A DNA stretch of 64,000 nt, from positions 1,874,157-1,938,156 of the forward strand of contig MU004235.1 in the NCBI GenBank assembly GCA_010405405.1, in the 5' to 3' direction. The stretch is from Microthyrium microscopicum (taxonomy: Eukaryota; Ascomycota; Dothideomycetes; Microthyriales; Microthyriaceae). How positions within the stretch are numbered: the stretch's first letter is position 1; every line of letters begins with the position of its first letter. A program made the position numbers and the translations under genes. Under the pieces are notes generated by a model. That model searched no databases, was not told where the DNA came from, and was given only the letters and a program-made list of their open reading frames with translations. Shown here in pieces: positions 34,616 to 46,069 of the stretch.

Positions 34616-35029
34616 CTAAGCAGACCACCTCTTCTCGACAATCTCCGTCTCAACCCCATCAACCACTCGCTTTCCCCCCTTCTTGGGCCTAATACCACCT
34701 TTATTGCCCAACAAGTTCAGCGCATCTTCAATCTCCGCATGTCCGAAATTATGACTTCCTGCACCTCGACTCGTACAGCAATCGACCATGCCGCCCGTGT
34801 TCACAGCATTGTCGTACCAGCCGCCTGGGCCCATGCATTTCTTCTCAGCTTCGTTGAAATATGTCTTTTGTTTGACTGCTGCGCAGCAATCCTTGGTGAC
34901 TTGATAGTTGGTGCCGCCGCTACCATCTTTGTTGTGGGTGCAGATCTGGGGACCGCCTAGTGTATTGGCTTCGCTGGCAAAGATGGCGAGGGGGAGGAGG
35001 GAGCTGATGATGAAGGTGGTGAGCTGCAT
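34616..35029 (-). CDS. small secreted protein, C-CC-C-CC type
   Basis: This single-exon 137-aa protein has a signal peptide MQLTTFIISSLLPLAIFASEA. The mature part has six cysteines in the order C-CC-C-CC: ICTHN, VTKDCCAAVK, KKCMGPGGW and MVDCCTSRGAGSH. The C-terminal third is basic (IRPKKGGKRVVDG) with dibasic KR sites that Kex2 could cut. The same cysteine order and the VTK.CC..VK stretch recur in the gene at 49227-49505. Function is unknown; size and secretion fit an effector. A TATA-like box lies about 120 nt upstream. Confidence 0.75.
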   Translation of the reverse strand: MQLTTFIISSLLPLAIFASEANTLGGPQICTHNKDGSGGTNYQVTKDCCAAVKQKTYFNEAEKKCMGPGGWYDNAVNTGGMVDCCTSRGAGSHNFGHAEIEDALNLLGNKGGIRPKKGGKRVVDGVETEIVEKRWSA

Positions 35030-35728
35030 GTTTGTGATATTGTTGGAATGGATAAATAAAACTGGAGTAAATGTTCTGTGCTTGAAGTGATGGCTGAAGT
35101 TGTTGTATTGTGGTTGATGCTTCCAATTTCAACAGCGGGCTTGATGAATATATACCATTTGAATTACTCCCAGTTTTCTCTTTGGTATGCTATCCTTTGA
35201 AATAGACTAGGTGAGCTCAAAAGCCGACTCCAACTGGCCAAGGAATCGAATTGCTTCCTTCATACTAGTCTAGATTGAAATTCAGGATATTTTTACAACT
35301 TGGTATACAATGATCGATCCGAGAGAGTAGTGTACGCTATATCAATGCCGAAGTAGATCAAAGGAATACATCCTGATAATACAATGAGGATAGATCTTGA
35401 CCAAGGGTGATCGTGTAGATCACCTCTTGGACTTGTTACCATATTTTGCCCTTTCACTAATCGGGAGAGAGTCTAGTTGGCTAATAATGTCACGTTAATA
35501 TAAAATCTACCAAAAATACAGTTCTTTGCTATGATAGGTTAACTCTATTCGCCCTACTAGTATCGTAAGGATTGTCCTCTACCCCGACCCCAGGCCTGAT
35601 CGAATCCTACAACAAAGCTTTAGAGCTCTAAAGAGCTTGTCTAGCCTGTTCCTGTCAACTTTTAAATTGATAAGTGCCAAAGAATAGACACTACCAAAGA
35701 TCAGCTAAACAGCTCCAGGTCTCTCGCT
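35030..35728. other. AT-rich intergenic, 0.7 kb
   Basis: This holds the divergent upstream regions of the secreted-protein gene and the GNAT gene. It is more AT-rich than its surroundings. No element is recognised. Confidence 0.55.
35149..35154 (-). promoter_or_regulatory. TATA box of the secreted protein gene at 34616-35029
   Basis: TATATA on the minus strand, 120 nt before the ATG, a usual distance for a fungal TATA box. Confidence 0.5.
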
Positions 35729-36495
35729 ATGACCTCCGATATCTGCACAAAGCGCCTACTCCTACGGCCCATAGCTCTTGACGATGTCGCCTCTCTCCAC
35801 AAGATCCGTTCAATCCCAGATGTCGCCACGCAATTGTAAGCTTCCCACAAATTCCATCCCAAGGCCCGAACTTAACAAACTGAAGTTCCACGGGTGCATG
35901 GGCAGACGAAGCAGCAGCGGAAGAATGGATTCGGACAATGATCGACCAACCTGCAAGTCTAATGTACACCATTCGTCTGCTTCCCACGTCCAGCACAACC
36001 AACCCACCAGCCCAGATTATCGGCCTCATGGGTCTAAATCGCTGGGGCATGCTGCACTATATGATTGATCCCACGCTCTGGAACAACGGCTACGCGACAG
36101 AAGCACTACACGCGTTCAAGGCAGCGCTATTTGACGCACAGCCAGAGCGTACAGTCATAGAGACTATAGTGGCGGGTGGTAACGTAAGAAGTCAGCGAGT
36201 GTTAACTAGATGTGGGTTCGTGGAGACGAACCACGCGGAGAGAAGGAATAAGCGGTCCAGTGTGGGAAGGATTAGTGCGGTTGAACAGGACGGTCGGAAT
36301 CAAGATACGCAGGGGTTGAAAGCGTTGAGGGATTCTGTCAACGCGATGGGATTGCAGAATAAGGCCGCGATTGAACCGCAAAGACCGAAGGAGGAAAACA
36401 AGGATCCGAGCAGAATAAGGCATTATCGGTTTGAAAGGGAAGTAGACATAATTGACTTGATGGATAAGGCGGTGGGTGATGGAGAAGAATGCTAA
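35729..36495 (+). CDS. GNAT N-acetyltransferase (RimJ/RimL type)
   Basis: Exons 35729-35835 and 35886-36495 give 238 aa. The 50-nt intron (GTAAGC donor, CTGAAG acceptor, phase 2) joins DVATQ-F to STGAWADEAAAEEW. The opening TKRLLLRPIALDDVASLHKI is typical of the Acetyltransf_3 family. Acetyl-CoA binding is suggested by WGMLHYMIDPTLWNNGYATE, and the late motif GNVRSQRVLTRCGFVE is the classic N-S-V-L-K-GF element. The last 70 residues are charged and unusual for the family. Its acceptor substrate is unknown. Confidence 0.85.
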
Positions 36496-36551
36496 TTGAT
36501 GTTGGTGATGATGTATATTTGTCTACATATTGTACATGGTGTTGGATATAT

Positions 36552-37767
36552 TTAATGTATCAGCGAGTCCATATCAGATGACTGATTTCTCAATGATGCT
36601 GATGGGTGGCTCTCGTTTGGGATGGCTTCTGTTTGGCTGTCTGCCATCGTTAAGGAGAGATCGGCGACTTTGCGCCAATTGATCAAGTCCCACCACGCTT
36701 CCAAGTAAGCTTCTTTACCTGCGACTCCATAATCAGTGAGATAGCTATGTTGCCAGACACTGACAGCCAAGCACGGCCTGACGCTGAGCAATGGTCGGGT
36801 TTGTTGCATGTGCGATTGGTTCCACGACGTAGCGGACCGCCCGCCAAAGCTAGGAGGAGTGAACTTTGGCACAGCTGCGAGTCTTTCAGCCTCTATGTAT
36901 GCTGCAGAGCCTTCTCGCCCTAGACCTTCCACGTCGCGACCCTGGAAACGGTCTGTAAAGTGTGTGCCGCGAAGAGCGGAGCCGGAGCCGTATGTTCGCA
37001 ATATCTTGAACTTGGAGTTGTCGTCTACAACCAGCCAGACAAATCCTGGACCAAACATGGCTCGCGCGTGAGCCAGAAACTCGGCTTTGAGATTATCAAT
37101 GCTGTGAAAGTGTTGTTCGATGTGTTCGCGTAATTGTTCGTTCATAGCAGAATCGGTGTTTGGGCCTTGGAATGACTGCGCTAGTCAGTGGGAGATATCG
37201 CTGCGCAAGACCATACTTACTAGACCATTCATAAAGAAATGATTATTATATGCGGTTGAGGCGTGGTTGAAGAGGGCGATTTTATTTGGATTGGGGTTTC
37301 GGGCATGAGATGTGATGATTTTCAGTAGAGTACTTCCATCGTACGTTTGCGCGCGCTCGCCTAGCAAGATGTAAGCATGCAAATATATTGAGACAAGTTG
37401 TATGCGTTGTACCATCTATCCGTTTCTCCGTCTCGGATAGGAGATGTGCTTGGGTGTCGTAGTAGGCAGTCTTGAAGCCGGCTGGAGAATACAGCCCCGG
37501 TATGCCATTCTCTATCAGTGTTCGGTCGCTAGGTCCGTAGGCAAAATCGTCGCCTGCTAGAGAGTTTCCTATCAGGTTTGGTACTTGAAATCTACCAGGT
37601 AAAGGTTCGTAAGCGGATGCGCCGTAACATCGTCGCTACAAGAGTTGCAAATGTCAGTGATGTTAACGGCGGAAAGGGGCGACTAGATATACCTGGCGCT
37701 GCGGTATTGAGCGTAACGAAGATATGAAGCTGGAACTGGAAGACCAGCGTATGCGCGGCACACTCAT
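36552..37767 (-). CDS. superoxide-dismutase-like mitochondrial ribosomal small-subunit protein (mS42/mS43 type)
   Basis: Four exons (37767-37693, 37635-37413, 37360-37221, 37175-36552) give 353 aa. The start is fixed by phase and by the mitochondrial presequence MSVPRIRWSSSSSFISSLRS. The Fe/Mn-SOD fold is readable: IPGLYSPAGF, LFNHASTAYNNHFFMNGL, LKAEFLAHARAMFGPGFVWL and VWQHSYLTDYGVAGKEAYLE. SOD-like proteins with a presequence and degraded metal sites are the mitoribosomal proteins Rsm26 and Mrp1 in yeast. Here the first-helix metal His keeps NHA, FFM replaces the usual second-His context, and the DxxxH pair is altered to WDLINWR. So a ribosomal role is more likely than an enzyme. Confidence 0.8.
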
Positions 37768-38956
37768 TACTGGTGGTAAATGTGATTGTTGTCGCTGTTG
37801 ACGTCTCTGCTTGATTGACGGTCAAATGCATTGCAACTCCAAAAATTTGTAGATGTCAATGCACCATCCCTTTTCAGCCTAGCTTATAGATGTGCATTTT
37901 AACAGCACCCTCTCAATCACCATCAGGCTGAAATACTTTTCTTCTTAAAGCACCATGGTCTGCAAGAAATTGACAAACTAAAAGGCTGGACCCACCTTCA
38001 AACCATCTAAGAAAGCTGGAGGGAAAATTCTCAACGAAAAACGTGGCCTGTCATGGAAGTATAGACCGACATACCTTAGGCCGGGAGTCGAAGTCATTCG
38101 ACTTTTGGCAAGCTGCTTCATGTCTCTGATCTAGACCTGAAAAGGTCGAGCATGCATTCTCTATCCGAGAGTGATTCGACAGCAAAATACCCAAGAACTT
38201 GTACCGAAAATCCGTAAGGCAAGCCTTGCCCAAAATTTGGAGGGTCGTCGCGCATAGCCTTGGTGTAAGTGGGCATATATCCAATTGGCAATCAAAGAGG
38301 TTCGGGATAATTGACATACTTCCTTCGTATCTTTTAGGTTGCCAATCAGGATGGTCCGCCAAGTTTCACATCGCATGCTTTACAGTGATCATTTCCACTT
38401 TCAATCCTGCATCTACGCCCTGTACGCGATATACTGGCATGATCATCTCTCTGTGGGCATCGACCTCTTCTACTTTGGTCAGGGCGATAATAACAGCCTG
38501 CGTAATTGTGGGCAGCATGAACCTCCGGTTGGGCTATTGGTAGCTACTTCATATTCAGCCTCATTACTGCATGTGTGTTGACCACTATACTGGTTCCACA
38601 GCTGTCATGTTTATTGTCTCATGATCAAACCTACCATGCACGGAAATACCAAAGCAGCTCGAAATGGATGAGCAACGTTCGTCCAACACATGTTGATTGG
38701 CCTGCCGTGGAGCTGGTGAGCATGATATATATGCGACTTCGCGTACGATATCGAATCCCCCGATAAGCTGCCGAAATGTTTGGGGCAGAAAGTAGGTATG
38801 TTCGTTGAGTTGCACCTTATATATGAGATCTCGCCTTTCAGCACTTACTCCTGTTTGCCCTTCAACATTTTTACTCAATTCACTCAATATCTCGGCTCCT
38901 TATAAGCAATTACGTTTAACATCAATCAAATTATTTTGTTGCTACATCCTTTCGCC
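37768..38956. other. intergenic, 1.2 kb
   Basis: Several 60-114-codon ORFs overlap on both strands at 38,050-38,890. None has a domain, signal peptide or splice pattern that I can support. Confidence 0.5.
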
Positions 38957-39293
38957 ATGGAATTCTATGATAGATGCGAAAAGAACTACATCAACGCAAG
39001 AGACATCTCCGCTCAGATCACAAGCATGATCAATAACAATAATGTTACCAGAAACAACGTAAGCATCAAGAGTTCCTGTATTTCAGACACGCAACTAATA
39101 CGAGGTATAGATCAATATTGTTCAGGACAATATCACAAACATCCAGAGAGCCTGGGGTAATGCATGGGACCAGATCAATCAGATGAAGATCAGCTCCAAT
39201 GAGAAGACCGTTGTGTTGAAAGCTGTCAATAGCAAGATTGAGAACCTGAATGTCGTCCGCGATGCAGCGAATCAATTAACTAGATATCTTTAG
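38957..39293 (+). CDS. small helical hypothetical protein, 94 aa, spliced
   Basis: This starts at an ATG in near-ideal context (CGCCATGG). Exon 1 (38957-39058) reads MEFYDRCEKNYINARDISAQ and onward to TRNN. A GTAAGC donor at 39059 and a GTATAG acceptor at 39110 remove 52 nt in phase 0. Exon 2 (39111-39293) continues INIVQDNITNIQRAWGNAWD to NQLTRYL and stop. The heptad-like spacing of I, V, L and W suggests a mostly helical, coiled-coil-forming peptide. There is no signal peptide and only one Cys. I do not recognise it. The evidence is phase-keeping splice signals, start context and coding-like composition only. Confidence 0.45.
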
Positions 39294-40929
39294 ATTCAAC
39301 CTCTGTTGGTAGTTGTCTTCAATGGTACACAGGACAGTGGTGATGGACTCATCGATGGAGATTTCTATGTAATGAAGTCTTTTTGCTATACAGAAGTTTT
39401 GACCGAATGTGTACCGTGTGCTGTCCAAGCCGTTCTATAGTCTCTCAGCCGTGAAGTAGTCAGACGGAGGCAGGCTTATCTAATTCGTTCAAGAATAGTC
39501 TTCTCACTTCGTAAAGAACGGCCCTATGAAGTGAGAGTAAACAATCTGCTGTGGGGGTCGCTCTGATATTCTCCTCAAGCTACGTTGAGTCCATTCTTCA
39601 GCTTTTACTGGACGCCTCACGTTTTCTTGCTGGACACTATCGGCCTCCGTGGCAGCCGATTGGTGTTGATCATAATGCTCGAGCCCAATCGTTCTGGACA
39701 CTTTCTTGATTTGTGGACGCCTGACGCTGCCTTGTTCATATGTTATCGTTCTTTCCGGCGTTGTGCTAGGTATTCGAACCTGGAGTCATTCCTCATATCC
39801 TGGGCCAAGGTCAGACTTCCTGATTTTTTACATGTTTCACCAGAGCTCGCTCAATCTATCATTGGATCTTGCCCTCCCTCGCCATTTCCTTGAGAACGGT
39901 GCTAATCGGATTGGGAAAGCGGGTGCGTGTTTTCTGTGAGGAAGCTGTTGATGATCGGAGAGACTTGGGTTTCTAGACGTATAAGAGGGCACCTCAGGAA
40001 TCAAAAGAGCGGACTGATTGATTGAGTAGCCAGAGGCTTGTCAAGAAATACATACAAACCCATAGTTTGTTACAGCGACCCGCCAGTTCGGGACATTGCA
40101 TAGGAGTCGTCATAGGACTTGGAATCAGTCAAAATTCAGTCGAGGGGTTGACACCAATCCAAAGTTATTTGCTTCCAGGCGTCCTCATTCGCATCTGAAC
40201 AGAAACGGTGACACCGTCGAATAAGAAGTTGTGAAGAGCTTTGTCGTTCTCCTATCGCCGTTTTCATGCCACAAGCTCATATAAGGCTCAACGACGCCCA
40301 ACTTACAGTGAGTTGTCGCGATTGCGTTGGAGAAAAAACTACGGAATCGACGCTGCATAGCCGCCTCGAGAAAGAGCAGAAAGGGAGAAGTTGAATATCG
40401 TGGATGTTGTATGACCTGACTTATCCATTGCGACGGAATATCATTGTTTATCAAGCACAACCACATAGCTCCAAGAACTACTACGAGAGCATGCGCCGAA
40501 TTGATCTTTCTGTAAACATGCACCGTCTTTCCAACACTGACTCTTGAAGAAGGAGTTGCAAAGCTTCAGCCGATCCAAACCGGCAACTCCGCTTTGATAA
40601 TCGGAAACCTTGTGCACATCTGCCCTACTTTGTACAAAAACCCCAGGTTATTCAGGGTTACTTCGGCCAAAGCTACCATAACCAGGGTCATATCCCAGGT
40701 CTCTGGTCTGGGCGATGGATTTGCGAATATAAAACGGCCTTCCCAAATAGGAACAAGCGCTGTGGCACTCTGAGATGCATATATCGTCTTCACCCGCAAC
40801 GACGACTCTCTTTTGCCAGACTATACTCGTCAAGTCATAATGATATTGAAATAAAGCCGATGGTAGCCGCACATCAGTTCGCATGTTGTCTCAGATTTCT
40901 ATGAACCATTGAAAAGACCGTCCCAAGTC
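39294..40929. other. intergenic, 1.6 kb
   Basis: A long stretch without recognisable genes. ORFs of up to 112 codons on both strands show no domain. It may hold regulatory DNA for the OPT gene. Confidence 0.5.
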
Positions 40930-43909
40930 ATGGCAGATAAGGAGATTGGGAAAGGTGGGCTGGGCTCAGAGGACTCGGAGAAAAATTCAACGAGGATTAC
41001 AAATGGGAAGATTGGTGATCAAGTATCGCATGAGATGCTAGAAGTGCTGGCACCGAATGGTGAAGGTGAATACATTCTGGACAAAATCAATAATATGACG
41101 GAAGAAACGGCGCTGGCAATAATTCAAGAATCATGTAAGTTTCTCATATTGATAGGATACTCAAAGCTAAATCAATCGCTACAGTAAAATTCCACGCGGA
41201 TGATTGGAACTTCCCATCAGAAATGAGAGAACGAATGCGGCGATTGCTAGAAGGACCAAAAGCATACGGTGACTACTATGATAGAGACTTACGAGTGGAT
41301 GCCACAATCATGCGATATTCGTCACCCTATCCAGGAGTCCGAGCAGTAGCAGATCCTGTTGATGATGAGAACATTCCCATTGAAACAATTCGAGCATATT
41401 TTCTTGGTATGAGTTGGGCCGTTATTGGAACCTTCATGTCAACTTTCTTCAACAGCCGTTTCCCGGGAATATGTAAGTTGGGCTGAAACATATTTCGATA
41501 GAATCTAATCCTTTAGCACTCGGCGGCTCTGTGATTCAGATCCTCTTATTTCCTTGCGCCAAATTTCTTGAATTCGTCCTGCCTGATATTGGCATTACAC
41601 TATTTGGTACCAGGCATTCCCTCAATCCAGGACCATGGACCTTCAAAGGTGAGATTAAGCAGAATGATACTAGAACAAAAGCTGATGCTATACTTTCATC
41701 AGAGCAAATGTTTGCAACAATCACATACAATATTGCAATATATACTACCAACTCGTATGGCATGATCTTAGTTCAGAAGAACAAGCTGTACTATGGCAAC
41801 ACTTTCGTTACATTCGGCTATCAACTATTATTGATCTTTTTTGTACAACTCATGGGTATGGGATTTGCTGGGTATTTGAGACGATTCAGTGTTTACCCCG
41901 TCAAAGGTACGTGACTCATTGAAAATTGAGCATAGCAATCTTAACAAGATTATAGCATTATGGCCAACCGTGCTTCCTACTATCGCTATGAACAGAGCGT
42001 AAGTTTAACCCGGTCGAGACGATCTACAGCTGATCTGAGATCAATCATTGCCTTTACTTTTCTAGAGTGTAAACATGGATTATGTCAGAAATACTGACCA
42101 TAGATAGACTTACTCGACCCGAGCCAAGAGAGAACATCAACGGTTGGACAGTGTCACGATACAAATTCTTTTATATTGTCACCATTGGCATGTTCTGCTA
42201 CTACTGGTTGCCAGGATATCTGTTCACAGCACTGTCAACCTTCAACTGGATGACCTGGATAGCTCCCAGCAATTTCACGCTTGCCATTCTCACTGGATCG
42301 TCACTCGGGCTTGGATTATTCAATCCAATTACAACGTTTGACTGGAATGTTGCCACATCTTCCTATGCTGCTCTCGCCCAACCGTTCTTCAGTACGTTCC
42401 ACATGTGGATCAGCAGCTTCGTTGGAGGATTCATCATTCTAGGAATCTATTATTCCAACATGTACAACTCGGCGTATCTCCCAATCAACTCATCCTCAGC
42501 GTTTGCTAATGATGCCAAACCTTACAATGTCAGCAAAGTGATCATCAATAACAGAATGGACGAAAACTTATACCAGCAATACTCACCCCCTTTCTACTCC
42601 GCTGGTTACATATTGACTGTTGGTGCCAACTATGCTTTTTATCCAGTGTACTTCCTTTACATTATGGTGAACCAGTGGAGTATAATCGGAGAAGCTTACG
42701 TCAACTTCTACAAAGGGCTACGATATGGAAAAGGAAACTTCGAAGGTACTATGGATGTCCATAGTCGTCTCATGGCAAGGTACAAAGAAGTCCCGGACTG
42801 GTGGTTCTTGATCATTTTACTGGGAAGCATCATTTTATCGATCGTCTTTCTCAAGATCTATCCGCTGGGCATTCCTGTATACCTGGTCTTTCTGGTCATA
42901 GCTATCAACCTGGTCTTTGCTGTTCCGCTGTCCCTACTATCTGCCACAACGGGCACCAATCTTGGACTTGGATCATTGATTCAAGTCATCACGGGCTTCA
43001 TACTTCCCAATAACCCAAACGCGTTCCTCTTTGGACAAACACTAGGTTCCTGGGCTTTGGCTGGCTACGGAGACAACTACGTTCAAGATCAGAAAATGGC
43101 ACACTACGTCAAAATCGCGCCACGAGCAGTTTTCCGCTCCCAGATTATCACCATCGTCATAACCTGCTTTGTTGCAGTAGCCACCCAGGACTTTATCATG
43201 AACGACGTCGAAGGTATGCTCCCCTTCCTACCAAATCTAATCCACAGCTTCCCATATTGATATCTCTACAGGGCTCTGCACGCCCAACCAACCCAGCAAA
43301 TTCACCTGTGCCGCCGACGGCGCTCCACTCTATGCCAGCTCTCTAATGTGGGGCCTGCTCGGTTCGCAACGCATGTTCAACAGCATGTACCCAACGCTGA
43401 AATGGTGTTTTCTGATCGGCACCATCATCGCCCTCGTCTTCCTCGGCGGCCAATCCCTCGGCCCCAAGTACCTACCTCCCATCCGCACACGCCTGTCCAC
43501 TATCCTCTCACCCCGCCTTTATGGACTCCTCAACCGCAGCTTGTTTCCTTTCATTGCAAGCCTAATGTGGCTAAATCCCGTGCTAATAATCCAAGGCATA
43601 CAGCACTGGGCGCCCAGCAATCTGGCCTATAAGACACCTGGAATGATTTTGTCCTTTGTATTCATGTATTGGTTGCCACGGCATCGACTCGCTTGGTGGG
43701 AGAAGTATAATTACGTGTTGAGTGCGGCGTTGACGGCTGGGGTTGCGATAAGTGCGCTGGTAATGTTCTTTGCCGTTCAGTATAAGCCCGTCAAGGTCGA
43801 ATGGTGGGGAAATACGGTTAGTGGTGCGGGTGTGGATGGGAGCAGTAAGGGGTTGCTAGATATTCCGGGTAGAGGGTATTTTGGACCGCAGAAGGGGACT
43901 TTTCCGTAG
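40930..43909 (+). CDS. OPT-family oligopeptide transporter
   Basis: This proton-coupled plasma-membrane importer of small peptides or peptide-like compounds has six exons: 40930-41134, 41185-41472, 41517-41906, 41956-41998, 42108-43213 and 43272-43909 (889 aa). All five introns have GT(A/G) donors and keep phase; the fourth exon is only 43 nt (LWPTVLPTIAMNRA). Family landmarks are SPYPGVRAVADPVDDENIPI, ETIRAYFLGMSW, HSLNPGPWTF, ENINGWTVSRYKFFYI, TFNWMTWIAPSN and YVKIAPRAVFRSQI. About 14 membrane segments are visible. The start is the ATG at 40930 (MADKEIGK); the frame is open slightly further upstream without an ATG. Substrate is unknown: fungal OPT members carry tetra/pentapeptides or glutathione-like compounds. 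Confidence 0.9.
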
Positions 43910-44320
43910 ACAAAGCGTGATGACAATAGCACATGCTGTAGATATACTGTGTTCTGGGTAAAAATTGCCCAAAATGAATAACGGGTACTACTGCTAATTG
44001 ATATTCAAGCTCTTGATATCGAGATTTTCGTTCGCCAGTGCCTTAAAGCTAAAGCATTGGTACTTCTAGTCTTGAGGTTTTCAATATTTAGATAGTAACT
44101 AATGCTTTTCACAGAGTTTCTGGGTCCATCGAGGGCTTGCTATGACGGCTCGTAGATGCCTGTCCGACAGTGGTATGTGCTTGATCCTTCCTACTGTAAG
44201 CAATTAACCTCATCCACGTTCTTCACCTCTTACTCGTATTGACAGGAGCACATAATAAAACATCTTCAACTATCAGCTCATTCAGTTTGGGACCAAGCAG
44301 GTGAAATTTACTTTACGAAA
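43910..44320. other. intergenic, 0.4 kb
   Basis: Nothing recognised. Confidence 0.6.
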
Positions 44321-45440
44321 ATGGCAACGCCTTTACTCAGGTTAGTGAAAACTGATATGTCCTATAAGTTGAGCTAATTTCTTCAGCCCGTACGTCAAGG
44401 ATGCTGTGTTTAGTCTGAAGATCCACAGTATTGGGCAGCATGCGCCTGCTGAGCTCAGAAATCAACCAGAGTTACAACTCAAGGTCCTGGACTTGATTGG
44501 AAAGGGAAACCTTTCCGTTGTGATGCTTGTGGCAGACATTACTGGCCAGTTTCCATCATCTATGGTCTTGAAGGTATACGATCGCACGTTCTCCCCACGA
44601 GGATCAAGCCAAAATCCTCCTAGCGAAGCATCAGAAGCAGCTTATTGCAATTTTGTACAAAGTGGGGAGATTGGCGAATTTCTAGCCAAGGAAGAGAACA
44701 CCACAGATTCGATCGAAAGAAGTGTTGCAGAGGAGGAAGCATCTTCTTACCAGTTCAGCACAAGATCTCACAGTGCTGAAGTTGTCGCCTACAGTATGAT
44801 GACCGACTTTCAAGGTCAACATATACCTAGGTTTTATGCAGATATACGACTGGACAATGGCCTCAATCAGCAATACTCTGAGCAATTTCCTGAATACATG
44901 CTAGTCAAGGGTATCCTGATGGAATATATTCACGGTTATCCTCTATTAGAGTTTCCAATTCATGCCCCTGAATCAGATTGGGCAGAAATTTGCAAGCAAA
45001 CAGTCGATTTTGTCAACGTCATGGGCGATTACGGCCTCTTGAATGAAGATACAGGAGTTGAGAACGTGATGGTCAGGGCTGTTGAGAATAAGCCTCAGGT
45101 TGTGTTCTACGACTTTGCTTGGTGCTTTCCTCGTAGTGCCTATTGTTCAGCGGAAGATTGGATTGAAGCAAAACGACGGGAGGATGAAGAAGCTCGTCTG
45201 GGTGGACGTCTGGAACTCCTGGTCAGCCGAGCTAAAGGTAAGAAGGGGAAGCGCTACAAAGGCAAGGCACCATTACCCTGGACATATGAGCCATCCCACC
45301 GATACGGAGTTCCTGGATATCCTCTCGTTCCTGACGAGAATGGCAAGCTAGTCGATCCGGTCATATCAGATATCAAAAAACGGCCTCTAGGAGCTGCAAG
45401 CGAGATCATCACGGTCGATAAATTTGTTCACATACACTAA
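44321..45440 (+). CDS. atypical protein-kinase-like protein
   Basis: A 20-nt exon 1 (44321-44340, MATPLLS) is joined across a 46-nt intron (GTTAGT donor, GCTAAT branch, TTCAG acceptor) to exon 2 (44387-45440), giving 357 aa. LDLIGKGNLSVVMLVADI is a glycine-rich-loop-like start, and SMVLKVYD supplies the Lys. ILMEYIHGYPL is the hinge. The catalytic-loop equivalent GLLNEDTGVENVMV keeps the Asp and Asn of HxDxxxxN but has no His-Arg-Asp, and VVFYDFAWC takes the place of DFG. This is the pattern of fungal kinase-like or phosphotransferase-fold proteins. A Lys-rich tail (AKGKKGKRYKGKAPLP) follows. Whether it phosphorylates anything is unknown. Confidence 0.72.
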
Positions 45441-45604
45441 ATCACAAAGGCTGCTGTGGAGTGCTATGCTGTAATGATAGAAGAATGTCAAACCATCTAT
45501 TTGAGCTAAGATACACACACACACTTTGCTAATTTCATGTTGGCCTTCCCACTTGAGGCAGGATCACGTACTCTCGACCAGACTGACTATGAAACACCAT
45601 ATCT

Positions 45605-46069
45605 CTAGCATGCTGGTGGAGCCTCGCCTCCATATGCCTTTCGAAGAAAATGAACACCACGGCCAAGAGTTGGCGCTTTGTTGTCCTTGCACCTTCCAAC
45701 CTCAACACTTTTCAAAGCGTTTTTACCGCCAAGAATCTGGAAACGGTACTTGCCATCAGAATCGTGGATCGCCTGGAGGTTATAGGAGCCTTTGGTCTTG
45801 ACGCCGTCAACCCAGCACTCTGACTTGCTCTTGTTATCGCCGTGCACGTCGTTCCACTGCCTTTCCCCGTAAGAGCCTGACAAGCCATTGGTGTTGATGG
45901 CACGGAGACAGCCTAGGACCTGTCTGTCATCGCGTTTCTCGAGCTGTGTGTAGGCGGTGGTATCGGAAGCGGCGCTTTCGTGGATAATAGTCGCAACAGG
46001 TGCACTCGGATAAGCTAGGGCGGAGGAGCCGAGAGCGAGGGTGACAAGCAATGAGTTGATGAAATGCAT
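45605..46069 (-). CDS. small secreted protein, 154 aa, with propeptide
   Basis: Single exon. Signal peptide MHFINSLLVTLALGSSALAY, then a propeptide ending LEKR, a Kex2 site, giving a mature form starting DDRQVLGCLRAINTNGLSG. The mature protein of about 108 residues has four cysteines (LGCLR, SECWV, GRCKD, PPAC), so two disulfides are likely. The order signal, pro-region, KR, compact Cys domain resembles fungal antimicrobial or effector proteins, but I know no matching family. It ends with a Cys right at the C-terminus. Confidence 0.72.
   Translation of the reverse strand: MHFINSLLVTLALGSSALAYPSAPVATIIHESAASDTTAYTQLEKRDDRQVLGCLRAINTNGLSGSYGERQWNDVHGDNKSKSECWVDGVKTKGSYNLQAIHDSDGKYRFQILGGKNALKSVEVGRCKDNKAPTLGRGVHFLRKAYGGEAPPAC

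Noticed and set aside
39765-39785. TTCGAACC string resembling a tRNA T-arm on the minus strand
   Set aside because: The T-stem does not pair at position 53-61 and no acceptor or anticodon arm is visible at the right distance.
40566-40884. Overlapping minus-strand ORFs upstream of the OPT gene
   Set aside because: No domain or splice structure; they fall in the OPT promoter region.
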